Positions 11,673 through 22,880 of a stretch of DNA of 64,000 nt are shown here, piece by piece. The DNA comes from Patiria miniata (Eukaryota; Echinodermata; Asteroidea; Valvatida; Asterinidae). Under the pieces are notes generated by a model, which saw only the letters and a program-made list of their open reading frames with translations, was not told the origin of the DNA and searched no databases. Location: positions 3,037,427 through 3,101,426 of the forward strand of contig NW_024037064.1 of NCBI RefSeq assembly GCF_015706575.1. Reading direction: 5' to 3'. The stretch's first letter is position 1; each line of letters begins with the position of its first letter. Made by a program: the position numbers and the translations under genes.

Positions 11673-12058
11673 GCCGTAGCCTCGTGGTCTGGAGCATTGA
11701 ACTTGTGGTCTGCGGGTAATTCTGCAGGTTGTGGGTTCGAGTCCAGCCTGGGGTTATGGTGCTTGTGCCCTTTGGCAAGGCACTTTGTCACTCATTGCTT
11801 TTTCCCACCCAGGAGTAAATGGGTACCTTTGAAGCACCATCTCTACCCTCACAATAAAAGTGTGACTGATTTTTAGTTGCTTTTTGTGCCGAAATGGCAG
11901 CATCGAGCAGTGTATACTCCCCATGGAGCTGAGATTGTCTTTGGAATGTTTCATTGGCCCAATGAGCAGGGTAATAATGATGTAGCGCCTTGAGCACCAG
12001 TCCTGGTGGAAACGTGCACTTTATAAATATCCACTATTATTATTATTATTATTATTAA
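11673..12058 (+). mobile_element. tRNA-derived SINE (in copy 1, intron 3)
   Basis: A tRNA-like head has an A-box-like TAGCCTCGTGG and a perfect B box GGTTCGAGTCC, the internal RNA polymerase III promoter. A central part includes CCCTTTGGCAAGGCACTTTG and AGTAAATGGGTACCT. The 3' end reads TTTATAAATATCCA followed by (TTA)n. The same element sits at the equivalent place in copy 2 (40669-41056), so it was inserted before the duplication. Target duplications are not clear. Confidence 0.8.
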
Positions 12059-12822
12059 TTAAATCTGGATGGAGAGACAAAGCGAAGACAACCTTGTGGT
12101 GCCACACAGGGAAAAGTTACTCTAACATCCTTTATGAAGACTTTGCAGTGATTTTTACCGACCAGATTATCAATCGGCATTGCGAAATGACTCCCGCTCA
12201 CCAGCACAACATTGTCAGTCCGGGGTTTTCCTCCCGCCTCTAAAAATAATTCTTCATTGTCTTCTTTGTTCAGATAACCTCAAGCTTCCGAGCTACAGCA
12301 TCCCTACACTTTTGAGGAATCCTTGCTCTCCCCCATAAACCGACAGAATTACATATTTATTACAGAATTACAGAATTGTGTTTGGTTCATTTGGTTTCGT
12401 TTCTGACAGGTTTGATGTACTTGAGGCTCAGCAGGCTCTGTGCTTTGGCTATCTGGCTACAGCCGTCATGGGCCCACATATCTGGGCCAAAAGGTTTCAT
12501 AACAATTATCAGCCCAAAATGAACAAATATCATCGTTCAGCATGCTAAAAATTGTTTGTGCTTTTAAACCGCTGTTGGCATCTGTATTAGATCGCTGGTG
12601 TAAACAGTTTCATGCCATAAAATGTTTTATATGCCACTGGTCCTATACATGAGACTTGTAGGTTTGCATGATGGACGTGAACAAAGTATGGAAGGTTTAC
12701 GGTAACACCATGTGAGTTTTATCTCTTTTGAGTTGTGTGGTTCTGAGAAGAACCAGCTGTTTTTAAATCGATGTTCGTCGTCAGGAGACACTGATGACGA
12801 ACAGAGCACACCATCATCCGTA

Positions 12823-13122
12823 AGTGCTTCTAGCAGCTTTCCGAGATAGGGCCTGTAAACTCGGAAACAATACGGTACTTCTAGTGGTACACTCTTATCT
12901 TGTTAATCCCTTTGTCAACAAACTGGCCCCTGTTATCAGATACTGCTGCTAATCCCCTGTACTTGTCAATATCAGCTGTGTGACAGCACATGTGGCTTGA
13001 TTACACTAAGTGTTAGGAGTATAAAGCCACTGTTTGGACAAAGGATTAAGATAGATCAGAGGTCTGGCCAGTTTACACTAAGATTGACTGTTTTCTCTCA
13101 GAAGTTTCTAGTGGCGGTTACT
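12823..13122. repeat. Intronic repeat of about 270-300 bp, first member in copy 1
   Basis: The passage AGTGCTTCTAGCAGCTTTC ... CTTATCTTGTTAATCCCTTT ... GGCCAGTTTACA recurs at 14741-15014, about 1.9 kb on, within introns 4 and 5. Both members are also in copy 2 (about 41820-42120 and 43693-43890, the latter with an internal loss of about 120 bp). So this local repeat is older than the block duplication. Confidence 0.75.
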
Positions 13123-14740
13123 CGCAAAGCTGTTCGAAGTGTCAGTTGAAAACAACTGGTTCTCAGAGCCACAGAACTCAAAACAGATAAAATTTCACAT
13201 GGGTGTTACCGCAGACCTTCCATATTTTGGTCCTGTAAAGATCTCAACAGATTGCAACTGTGGAATTAAGGGAGATACTAACAAACTCCAAGTGGACTTT
13301 TGCTATAAGTCCTCTATTGCGTGATTGTGCATCAAAAGCTAGCTATCTGATGATAAAAAAGACTACTGTTTTTGAAGTAGATGAACCTGGATTGCAGACA
13401 CCATTTGTGTTTGTATGTAACCTTATATGGTCACAAAAGTTCATGGATGATGTACTGTCGTTTTCATTAGAAAACAAATCGCCAAATAAAAAAAACACCA
13501 ACAATCGCTGGAGGTCATTAATACACTTCTGACATTGGAAAAAAGGTGATACTTATAAACTTCGAATGGACATTTGTACAAGTCCTTGATTGCCTGATTG
13601 CGCATGTAATATAAACTGCCTATTGACAAATCTAACAACCACAAGTAGAGGGCAATTATGAGGTACTTTAACACTACCGCACATATCACATGCGCAGACT
13701 TTACGCTCATTCAACCAATGGCCCATAGACAAATTTTGAAATGACGTCCCCATGTCCACACCTCACTCTGATAATAAAGCACACTTGTAAGCAACGCTTG
13801 ATGTCATTACATATTTTATGACGTCATCATTGAATTGCATTTGGTCAGTGCCTTCGCACCGAATACGTACGTAGTAATTTTCACTTGCTGCGCTGCCACT
13901 CAATGATGATGTAACAATCAAGACGCAGTCGCTGTGACGTCATGAAAAATTCGGTCAAAAAAGGAGGAGTGATCATGAAATTGACAATTGATTTTTGAAT
14001 TATGGACTGAAGGCGTGCACATTACGCATGTCTTTGACATAGTGCACTTTGTCCAATTGGTCCAGTGACGTAATACGCACATCCTCTTAGAAGTTAAAAG
14101 AAAAGAGTGCGTGTTATAATATGTGCGTGAGCACAAACATACATACACATTTTCTAAAAGCGCTCGCCAGTTAAGTCTATGAAGCAAGGAAAATGAAGTT
14201 CATTTGATGTTGACTTTCGTTATTTTTCTTTATCTTCCTAAGGCATTTGCGTTGGAGTGGAGGGAGCTGATAATAATTGCAACAGCGATGTCGAGCATTT
14301 TAAAGTTTTTCAACCAAGCTGCCTTTGTTTGGGGACGGGGCCACCGTGTCACAATTGCTGTAAGTGATTTCGAAAATTCATTTGGGTTCCAAACAAAAAA
14401 TGTTTTGTTGTAGGCCTTCTTGAAACACACCTTGTGAAGTGGCTACCAGAAAAATAAAAGTCGTCCATCACTATTCTACTGTGCTCCTCTTACCCATAAA
14501 GCATCACTACATATGCATTATTCCCCGGAGAGCGCTTACCATTCGCTAAGATTTATTTCCCACAGTACCTTGTGGCCCGCCAGCCATTATACTTCCTCTT
14601 TTCTCAGAGAGTGCTTTCTTGAGCTCTTGAGTTTGCTCATATTTGCTGATCATGTAACCTCTTTCTCCTGCCATCCCTTTGACATAAGTTCATGATTTCA
14701 TTTTGCTATTCAAAGTACCATCTCTTTTGTATCATGTGTA

Positions 14741-15014
14741 AGTGCTCAGTCTAGCAGCTTTCTGAGTAAGGGCCTGCAAACTACGAAAGAATACAGTACA
14801 TGTACTTCTAGTGGTACACTCTTATCTTGTTAATCCCTTTGTCAACAAACTGGCCCCTGTTATCAGATACTGCTGCTAATCCCCTGCACTTGTCAATATC
14901 AGCTGTGTGACAGCACATGTGGCTTTATTAAACTAAGTGTTAGGGATGATAAAGCCACCGTTTGGACAAAGGATTAAGATAGATTGAGAGGGCTGGCCAG
15001 TTTACAGTTTGATT
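14741..15014. repeat. Intronic repeat, second member in copy 1
   Basis: Direct repeat partner of 12823-13122. Here it ends abruptly at 15014, where copy 1 jumps to CCCAACGGGTCTTGCG, while copy 2 carries about 0.9 kb more at this point (about 43854-44735). Confidence 0.75.
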
Positions 15015-16608
15015 CCCAACGGGTCTTGCGAATCGCACATGCTCCCACATACCTCTACAGCTTTTAAACTTTTTTTTACACCAGAAATGTGCGGACTCAT
15101 GACGTTTCACTACTGAGATAACATGATCCTCCACCATACTACTGTCAGCCTTTGGCAAAATAGTATTATCCCATCCACCAATTATAAGGTGGATCAGAGG
15201 CAATGCTGCTTGGAGCTCATCATCTTAATGACAGACGCTCAGGCTTCTTTGATGCCATTAATCTGACTAGACAATTCTAGGGTTCCTGCTCTAGTGGTAC
15301 TCGGTTGTGCCAAAACACATCTTTGAACTCTCCATGTTCAGTTTGTTTGAGTGGGTCTTCTCACGATGTTATCACTTTTTACTGCCATTGAAATGTCTGT
15401 ATGATGGAATGCATCGATAATAGGAGTCAAATTCGGTTTCTTGCATCTCCATTGTCCTGGTTATGCCACTGTACAAAGGACTCCTCTTTTTATGAGGAAA
15501 CTGTGTAAAGATATTGATTGACTAGATGACGTCTCACTTATTTTGAGCTGACTTATTTGAAAATCTCGGAATTTGTTTTTGTTTCAGGGCACTAGTTTGT
15601 TTGGACCATCACTGCATATCGCCACAGCCTTTCTGCTTACAATTGTCACCAAGGTCATGACCAATCTGTATGAGCGTCAACCCTGTGTCTTCCTGATCAT
15701 CTTTGGACTGATTGAGGCCAAGATGTCCAACCAGTTCATGGTAAGTATGTTGTTGCTTTTGGTGAGGGAAATTAGCCCTTTGAAAAGACAATCGGGAAAA
15801 TTTGAAACTGAGCAGTAGTGGTGTGTCACATCAAGGGGTTACATGTACATCATTACATCAAAGGGTGGAAAACAAGCTCAATTGTATGGCTACTTTACCA
15901 TTTAAAGGGAAGATACAACATTTGCAAACATCAAAAAACAAAATGACCAAATTATCGCGAAATACCTACTGGATTGTTAGAGAATGATAGTCCAAAGCAT
16001 CCTGTAAAATCGTAGCTCTTGATGTGTTACAATTCTCCAAAGTCTAAAATTGCTCCGTTTCATCTTAAGTTGGGCCAGGGAGCCAGACTACAAGAACATG
16101 ATTGGTTTTCTTGGTTTTTCAAGCATCTACAAGCCCAAAAGTGAAACAAGTCAGTTTAACAATATTTTCTATAACAAACTAATCCTTCAAATCCATTTAA
16201 GTCGAAAAATTGCAGCAAAAGCAAATGTTGTACTTTCCCTTGAAATAATTGGAACAGCACAGTTGGTTATGGGTGTCGCCAGGAATTTTAGACTTTCCCA
16301 TACATTTGTACACATTTTTTAAAGTTTCCCCCTATTTTTTTGTTTTGCTTTTCTGTGGGGAAATTGGAAGGGGAGGGGCAGCGCAAGTGCCCTTCCTCCC
16401 ACATCGTCCCCTGGTATCTGCTATCATCTTAATAAGCATATACATGTATGCACACTGTGTAATTGCAGACTGCCTACATGTACAAGTCCAAGGTGAAGCT
16501 TCTTGATAGCACACTTCTCGGTCCGCTGATTCTGTGTGTAAACATCTACTGAATGAACCTATCCAGGGATACGCTCTGCTCTGGATAGTCATGGTAAGTC
16601 TAAATCAT

Positions 16609-17063
16609 TGATCTCTATATAAAGACTGGATAGCGGATAAAGAGCCGCACAATGAATGAATTTGACGCCATATTGGTGAGACCGGTGAGATCGGCTGGTG
16701 ATCTACAAAGGACAAGTTTTGTAACATCGCGGTTCACTTGATTTTTATTATGACCACCACCACTGACCACGGTTTACAATTTTTCTAACGTTGTGGTTTC
16801 CTTTTTTTAATGCCGCAGTTCCTTTTTTTGCGTTTTGGAAATAATGATCACTGCGGAAATGTGTCCTTTTTAAAACATCACAATACGTTTACGTGACCAA
16901 AATGGGCGTCAACTCTTGATACAGCGCGCGTTGTATATACGCGTGGAACGTTCGTATTATACGCGGCCATCTTCGTGAGACCGGGGGCGAATTGGTCAAT
17001 TTGCAAAGTCTACTGTGTGAATGGTGTATGGATATCTGCTATCCAGTCTTTATATAGAGATCA
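16609..17063. mobile_element. MITE with about 25-bp inverted ends (copy 1, intron 7)
   Basis: It starts TGATCTCTATATAAAGACTG and ends with the inverted complement CAGTCTTTATATAGAGATCA. The ends are close to perfect for about 25 bp and extend imperfectly (GGATAGCGGAT versus GGATAGCAGAT). The inside has no coding capacity. It is also present in copy 2 at 46530-46992. The superfamily cannot be set because the target duplication is unclear. Confidence 0.8.
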
Positions 17064-17087
17064 GTGGTCTTAATACTTCTCAACTTA

Positions 17088-17600
17088 AAGCTATAGTCCA
17101 TCATTTGTAATTTGTGCATTTTGTTCGCTTGAAGCAACAAAAGAGTTCAAAATCTAATGAAGGATACTGAACAACTAACCTGATGAAGTTTCAGCTAAGT
17201 TTCAGCTGTACATTCCGAGAAAAAACAGCATTCTAAGATCTCAATTTCAAATCAAAAGTTAGTGAATCATGTTTTGAATTGTTTTGAATTGCAGCTATAC
17301 GCGACGTAGCGCACTGATCCGACGAATTATAACAACCGCGTGCGCGTGTGCGTCGTTCCAATACTTATGCGCGCTGCGCTGAATAACAAACGAACTACTA
17401 ATTTAAATTTTCCTACGGTGCTTCTTAAGAATCACCGTTGGAAATGCATTCTTTCGTTGATTACTTCAAAATGACAACTTCCCAGAAAGAATAATTTCAC
17501 AGGGAGTTTAGTTCCCTCACTATCTTTCAACCAAGTTTGTTTTTCAATAATAATTACGCCAGTTACTTTTCGGATGGCTGCAAATGATGGACTAAAGCTT
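17088..17600. mobile_element. Tc1/mariner-type MITE, private to copy 1
   Basis: Terminal inverted repeats AAGCTATAGTCC (left) and GGACTAAAGCTT (right) are flanked by TA on both sides (17086-17087 and 17601-17602). The matching place in copy 2 (TA at 47015-47016) is empty, so this insertion came after the duplication. It is the same family as 38111-38665, in the opposite orientation. Confidence 0.9.
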
Positions 17601-17878
17601 TAAAGGTCGACAAAGGTTGACTTCCAGTAAGTCTTAGACTTCATGTGTATTCGTTGTTAATGAATTAGCATAACTAAACACACCTCCGATATGGCTGCTG
17701 AATGCAGTGGATCTATTTAGCACTTATACTATGGTTCTGTGCGCAGGTGTACTGCGCAGCGGATTGGCTGTTGTACTTTAGACGTGTCAGTCTGGGGATG
17801 TGCCGCCTGTTGCAAGTCACATGCTTTGGATCGTACAAATTTGAAGATTAATAAATCAATTAGGTAAGTAATAATATA

Positions 17879-18691
17879 CAGGGTGAGTCAAAGAAAGAAA
17901 AGAAAAGAAGGAAAACCAAGTGGCGCCCCCTATATTTTTTGAAGAAGTTTTACATGTAGCGCGTTCAAGATCTAGGATGTGAAAGCCCAATTAACCTAAC
18001 GTCGTAAGGGCTCTTGGGGGTCAAGGACCAAATACTACAAATGTGTTGTGAACACTTGAATGGAAAGAAATGCATACGACAGGTTACTACTCAGTAGTAT
18101 TTTGTAGCTTAGGTCAATAGGGTTAATGCTTTCTTTTTAAAACGATCATTCAAATCACTGATGTACTTTTCCAGTTATGGACTTCTAAACACAAACACGG
18201 TTTTATAATTTTGTCCACAGATCAAAATAAAGGCACGTGACATTTTAGCAAATCAAAAAAGCTCGCGTATCAAAAAAAAACCCACATCAGAACTATCTCA
18301 TAACCATGAGAACTGGCACTTAACCTTTATTTAAACACCTCTACTTCCACTGTTAAAACAACATGCTTTATAATGTCAAGAGTGTATACTCTAGCCTTGC
18401 CTTCTACTTGGCTGCCTGAGACTTATTGGTTTATTCTGATATCCTTTTCATGATGGGACATGGTTTCATTTTATATCACGTATTCAATGAAATGTGAATC
18501 GTGAAAAAAATTCTTAAAATTGTGTCCAAAATTCCATAGCTGGAAAAGAACATGAGTGATTTGAATGATGTTTTCACTAAAAGAAGGCTTATTAATTGGG
18601 CCTTCACATTCTAGATATGGAAAGCGTTACATGCAAAATTATGCTTAAAATAGGGGCGCCATTTGGGTTTCCTTCTTTTTGAGTCACTCTG
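17879..18691. mobile_element. Mariner-like MITE 27 bp after the stop codon (copy 1)
   Basis: It starts CAGGGTGAGTCAAAGAAAG and ends CTTTTTGAGTCACTCTG, inverted ends of about 40 bp with a few mismatches, flanked by TA. CAGGGTG-type ends and a TA target are typical of mariner-like elements. It lies inside the presumed 3' untranslated region, and the same insertion is in copy 2 (47297-48101). Confidence 0.8.
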
Positions 18692-18734
18692 TATGTGGAC
18701 TCAAAGTATGGCCCCACTAGAAAAAATAGAGGGA

Positions 18735-19860
18735 TTCCCTTACAAAAATGTCCCATGGCAACTTCCATAGGGTATTGTGACTTGGGATTTTTCCCATGGA
18801 TTCCCAAGGAGAAAATTGACAACATGCAATTCATGGTGTACATTCCCATGGGTTTTCCATGGTGCCTTAATGCCTTTTCGCCATGGTGGTGTCCCATGTT
18901 TCCCATGGTGATTCATCCCAAAAGAATTCCACTTTGTTCCCATCGATATTTCCAAAGCAATTTTCTTACAAGATTTTTACGTTTATATTTTTATGTAAAA
19001 TAATTTATGCTGTGCACCCCATAGGCCTTATGGGGATTGTCCCATTAACCCTATACAGAGTGTCTTGATCACTCCATGGCCAATGCCTACAATGTACATA
19101 TTGCGCCTATACCACTTTTCAAGTTCTACCATATTATCACCATTTTCCTTATTTATATTTTTCATAAATGATTCCAATCATTACAACTGAATCAAAATTA
19201 TTATCCATAGTTCTTGTTCTCATTTCCACAAAAAACACTGTAGGTTTCATTTGCCTTCACTTACGAGCAGAGCATTTAAACAAATTGCAATTAGAACACT
19301 CATAATTCTTACACAATGTGCCATGGTGTTCCCATGGTGTTTATCCCCATGGTGTTTATCCCAATGGTGTTTATCCCCATGGTGTTCCATTTGTGTCCAT
19401 CAAATCCGCAAAATGTTCTTATGGTGGCCATGGTGTTCCTATGAGTTTCCCATGGTTAGCATAAAAAAGGGATTTCTTGATAACCCATGGAAACCCATAG
19501 AATCCCCATGGTATCGTAAGGGTCTTCCATTGCTTTATTTGCTACACCCCAATTGCTCTTTCAACACTCGTACAGGCAAATCGGACAAAAGTGTGCCCAT
19601 TGGGAGTGCAAGTTGGTGTAATTGTGTTCCCATGATATTCAGAATGGTCCCATGGTGTTCCCATGGTGTTTATTATATCCCCATGGTGTTCCCATGCTGT
19701 CTTTTTTTTTTATCCCCATCGTGTCCCCATGGTGTCAATAAAATCCCCAAGGTGTTCCCATATCAGTGGTATCCATAAAATCCTTTTGGTGTCCCTGTGG
19801 TGTCTATAAAATCCCATGGTGTTCCCATGGTGTCCATACAATCACCATGGTGTCCCCAAA
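18735..19860. repeat. CCCATGGTGT-rich minisatellite region (copy 1)
   Basis: Short units around CCCATGGTGT(T/C), often spaced by TTTATC or CCATAAAAT, are repeated with many variants in two stretches (about 18735-19035 and 19310-19860) around a 0.27-kb non-repetitive part. Copy 2 has the same at 48140-49300. CCATGG is a palindrome, so both strands show it. Long open frames here are products of the repeat. Confidence 0.8.
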
Positions 19861-20299
19861 TTGTACATAACATCCTCATGCTCGGTAGGCGCGGTGTTGC
19901 TAGGGACCAGTAAACTGGCCTAGTGTTTTGTGTGTCTTATAAGTTTTGCGACACTAGAGAAAGAAACTGACATGTAATGGCCTGAGCTCGGTAGCCGCGG
20001 TGTCCCTAGGGACCAGCATATCAAATTCGGTTGAGAATGATGACTGAACTTACAGTGAGGTCTAACCAAAATGGATCACACATGCATTAATACACGCGCG
20101 ATATTTGCCTGCAATCGGGGACCCCCTATTGTCCCTCTTTAGTTTGTACTCTTTAGGAAGACCTCCCATATGTTTTATACATGATTCTAAATTGGGGACC
20201 CGTCGGGAATTGGGGACCCTATTGTCCTCTTTTGTTCATCGTCCCCTATTGAATGCAGAAACAAACTCACGGTTACATATGCACATCCAGCTGTGTAAT

Positions 20300-20468
20300 A
20301 ACACCGGCAATCGTGGACCCCCATTGTCCCTAATCCTCATTCCTTTGTTTGTACTAGCAACAGCTCTCAATGGTTTTGTACACGATTTTCAATCGTGGAC
20401 GTTCGGTCAATCGTGGACGTATTGTTTGTGCCCAATCCTGTTGTCCTAGGTCCACGATTGCCGGTGTT
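20300..20468. mobile_element. Short MITE with perfect inverted ends (copy 1)
   Basis: It begins AACACCGGCAATCGTGGACC and ends GGTCCACGATTGCCGGTGTT, a perfect 20-bp terminal inverted repeat over a 169-bp element. A diverged relative lies just upstream (about 20110-20260, CAATCGGGGACCCC...). Copy 2 has the same element at 49728-49896. Confidence 0.85.
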
Positions 20469-20927
20469 TACATACTCATGGACACACAGAAGGAATGTGC
20501 GATTGCAATATCCCCGTCTGGCTTGAAAGCCAGCGGGATAAAAACAAAATTATCAGTTCGAATAGAAAACAAATTTCAGAAGAGTTGGAGGTCCTGCTAT
20601 CTTCAAAACCATACATCCTATGACTTCGATACGTTGATGACCACACTTTCTCTTCTTTATCAAAGGTATTACTGAACAGCAACAAACAAGTTGGAAGCAA
20701 AAATGTTTGGAAGTGGCGGCGAGAGAGATGCTCTTTAGGAGAGCAAACACTGTGGCATTCTTAAACAGCAAGGCAACCCTTATTTTATTGGGTTTCAAAA
20801 CTTTTTTCGAATCTATGTTGTTTTTCATGTAACAGGTGATGGGATTATATTTTTGTAGTATGGATAAAAGCCTACTCGAAACATCAAGAACCACATGATC
20901 GCACATTGCCAAAAGTATTAGTGCCAT

Positions 20928-21440
20928 TTATTGAATAAAACAAAGTTGCAGTAGTGTATTTGCCACATGGTCCATCGAAAATATTGGTTGAATAGCACCA
21001 GATTGTTGTGGCGTTGTTTGATATAAATGTGGAGGTGTGGGAACAATTCGTAACATTACATTCATATATTTGCCAATTGGTGTTTCGAAAGTATTTTTGA
21101 AAAGCACCCGTGTATCCGTCATGTGCAGGTATGGGGAACAATTCGTAACATTACATTCATGTAATTTTTTTTAGTAACACGTACTACTGTATGTGGTTTC
21201 GTAATATATAGATGTGCAGGTATGGGGAGCGATTTGTGTTGCTTCATCATGTGTAAATTTGCCGATTGGTCTACCACAAGAGTGGTTTCATTTGATATAG
21301 ATGTGCAGGTATGGGGAGCAATTCGTAATATTACATCAGTTGTATTTGCCAATTGGTCGACCAAAAGTGTTTTTTGAATAGCACCAGACTATTGTGATTT
21401 CGTTTGTGCACGCAGGTATAAGGAGCAGCTCGTTACATTG
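20928..21440. repeat. Degenerate tandem repeat, about 5 units of 80-110 bp
   Basis: Each unit has a form of ATGTGCAGGTATGGGGAGCA then ATTCGTAACATTACAT, and most also have ATTTGCCAATTGGTC. It begins about 90 bp after the end of duplicated block copy 1 and is absent after copy 2. No gene is seen. Confidence 0.75.
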
Positions 21441-21455
21441 GGCGAGTGCGGGAAT

Positions 21456-21586
21456 GGTTTGTGCACCACGAAGTGACGTATCGTGGATAGTTGCCAAACC
21501 AAAAAGTGACGTGATGTATGCAAACAACCCAAAGACGACCCGTGATGCGGCAAAACTATCGTATTCGTCACTTCGTGCACCAAACG
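21456..21586. repeat. Inverted repeat around GTGCACCACGAAGTGACG
   Basis: The left arm TTTGTGCACCACGAAGTGAC... and the right arm ...GTCACTTCGTGCACCAAA are inverted copies of about 33 nt with small indels, separated by about 60-70 nt. They could form a hairpin. It may be the remnant of a small inverted-repeat transposon. Confidence 0.65.
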
Positions 21587-22083
21587 ATACAAATTAATTT
21601 ATTTGCACTGTAGGTAAGATTTAAGGCTGTTGTACTTAAGTTGAAAGGCACAAGGTATAGATATTTTGCATTGAAGCCATTTGAGGTGAGTGTTTTCGTC
21701 CAAACAAGCGCGGATCCAGACGGGGGCACACCCGGCCCGTGCCCCCCCCCCCCTTTTCGCAACTGTTTTTTTTTTTTTTTTTTTTTACGAGTCGTCTTAG
21801 GGCTGGCGGGCATTAAATACATTCCTTTGAGAACATGGCTGTCTTTTTCGTTTTTGAGGAGTCATTATGGCGGGCGGACGGGCGGTCATCAAATCAATCG
21901 CTTTGAACATAACTATCATACATAATTATAAACAAAAATATACAATGTATAAGTTTTGAAGGTAGCCTGTCAATCATTGTCTCAAAATTTATTTCAAAGC
22001 AAGAATGTATTTTTATAAGACACTTTTATTTCCCGGCTGGAATTGGGGGCACATTTAATACAGCACTTGCATTTAATGTTTCA

Positions 22084-22880
22084 TGTCAAAATATATTCCA
22101 AAATATATTCTAGAGTAGAACATGTACCGGTACACGAAATAATGTAGGCCATGTGGGTTTTTTTAATAAATGAAGAATAAAATCGTCATCCCCTTTTTTA
22201 TTTTCCCGACCTCAGAGAGAGATTTACGTCTGGTTCTCTAAATATTTTTTTTAAAAGCAAAATGATGAAAAAAAACCTAGCCCGTTAAAGTTTGCACTCT
22301 AAGTTAATTCTTTTGTAGATTCCAGGGGAAATTTAATACGAATTATGCTCGGTTTTTCTTATTCTTAAATGAATATATCAGGATTAACAACATCCCTCAA
22401 ATAATAGCGTCAAAATATATTCCAAAATATATTCTAGAGTAAAACATTTTCACAAAATAATGTAGGCCATGCGTTTAATTTTTTAAATACACGAAGAATT
22501 AATCGTCATCCCTTTTATATTGTCCCGGTCTCAGATAGAGAGAGACATCAAATAAATAGGGGTTATTTTAATACGATTTAGTATGTCTTGTTCTCTCGAT
22601 TTATTTTTAAAGTAAAACGATTTCAAACACCCTAGCCCATTAAGTTCTGAACTCTCAGTTAATTCTTTTGTGGATACCAGGGGAAATTTTAATACGAATT
22701 ATGCTTAGTTTTTCCTAATTTTAAAAGGAATACGAATAAGATCATCAACAGCCCTTTGACTTCAAACTTAATTTCAAAATGTATTCCGAAATAATTATAT
22801 TCTAGAGTAACATTTACAAGAATAATGTAGGCCATGCAGTTTTATTTTTTAAATAAGCGAAGAATAAAATCGTACTACGA
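22084..22880. repeat. Three tandem units of about 320-370 bp
   Basis: The marker passage ATATTCTAGAGTA..., then ATAATGTAGGCCATG, then a GCGAAGAATAAAATCGT-like end occurs near 22100, 22430 and 22800. Between markers a ...AGGGGAAATTTTAATACGAA part is also shared. The units are well diverged. No coding content is seen. Confidence 0.75.

Larger units (their letters stand above)
9813..17851 (+). pseudogene. CEPT1-like: Choline/ethanolamine phosphotransferase-like, truncated copy 1
   Basis: Exons matching exons 2-8 of the intact copy lie at 9813-9972, 10635-10777, 12410-12493, 14243-14359, 15588-15740, 16469-16593 and 17747-17851, with all splice sites kept. There is no exon 1: the duplicated block begins inside intron 1. 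Compared with copy 2 there are three single-base changes of length. A T run at 10724-10729 has six instead of five T, which leads to a stop (TGA) at 12413 in exon 4. The A run at 12489-12492 has four instead of five A. One C is missing in the GTAAACATC segment of exon 7, giving a stop a few codons later. It has no start codon of its own and should make no full enzyme. It is either a decayed tandem duplicate or a poorly polished second haplotype. Substitutions in the exons are mild, so decay would be recent. Confidence 0.8.
9241..20834 (+). repeat. Duplicated block, copy 1 (11.6 kb)
   Basis: From GGGGTTCGGTCAC at 9241 to about CATGTAACAG at 20834 this block aligns in the same direction with 37603-50230. 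Exons differ by roughly 2-3%. Upstream of 9241 and downstream of 20834 the two copies share nothing. The left edge falls inside intron 1 of the phosphotransferase gene, about 60 bp after exon 1 of copy 2, so exon 1 is not part of the duplicated unit. Larger differences include a private MITE in each copy, an extra 0.9 kb and an extra 0.2 kb in copy 2, and about 0.12 kb missing from copy 2. Confidence 0.9.

Noticed and set aside
11673-11760. Functional tRNA gene
   Set aside because: A and B boxes are present, but the sequence continues into a SINE body and does not form a full tRNA with proper arms and end.
14940-15203. Minus-strand frame IIGGWDNTILPKAD (also 44721-44933)
   Set aside because: It looked like a transposon remnant, but the two copies disagree in frame and no domain could be named.
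9813-17851. Second functional phosphotransferase gene
   Set aside because: Exon 1 is absent from this copy and three length changes disturb the frame.
18604-19003. Frames in the CCATGG region (also 48005-48409)
   Set aside because: Open only because of the CCCATGGTGT repeats, and readable on both strands.
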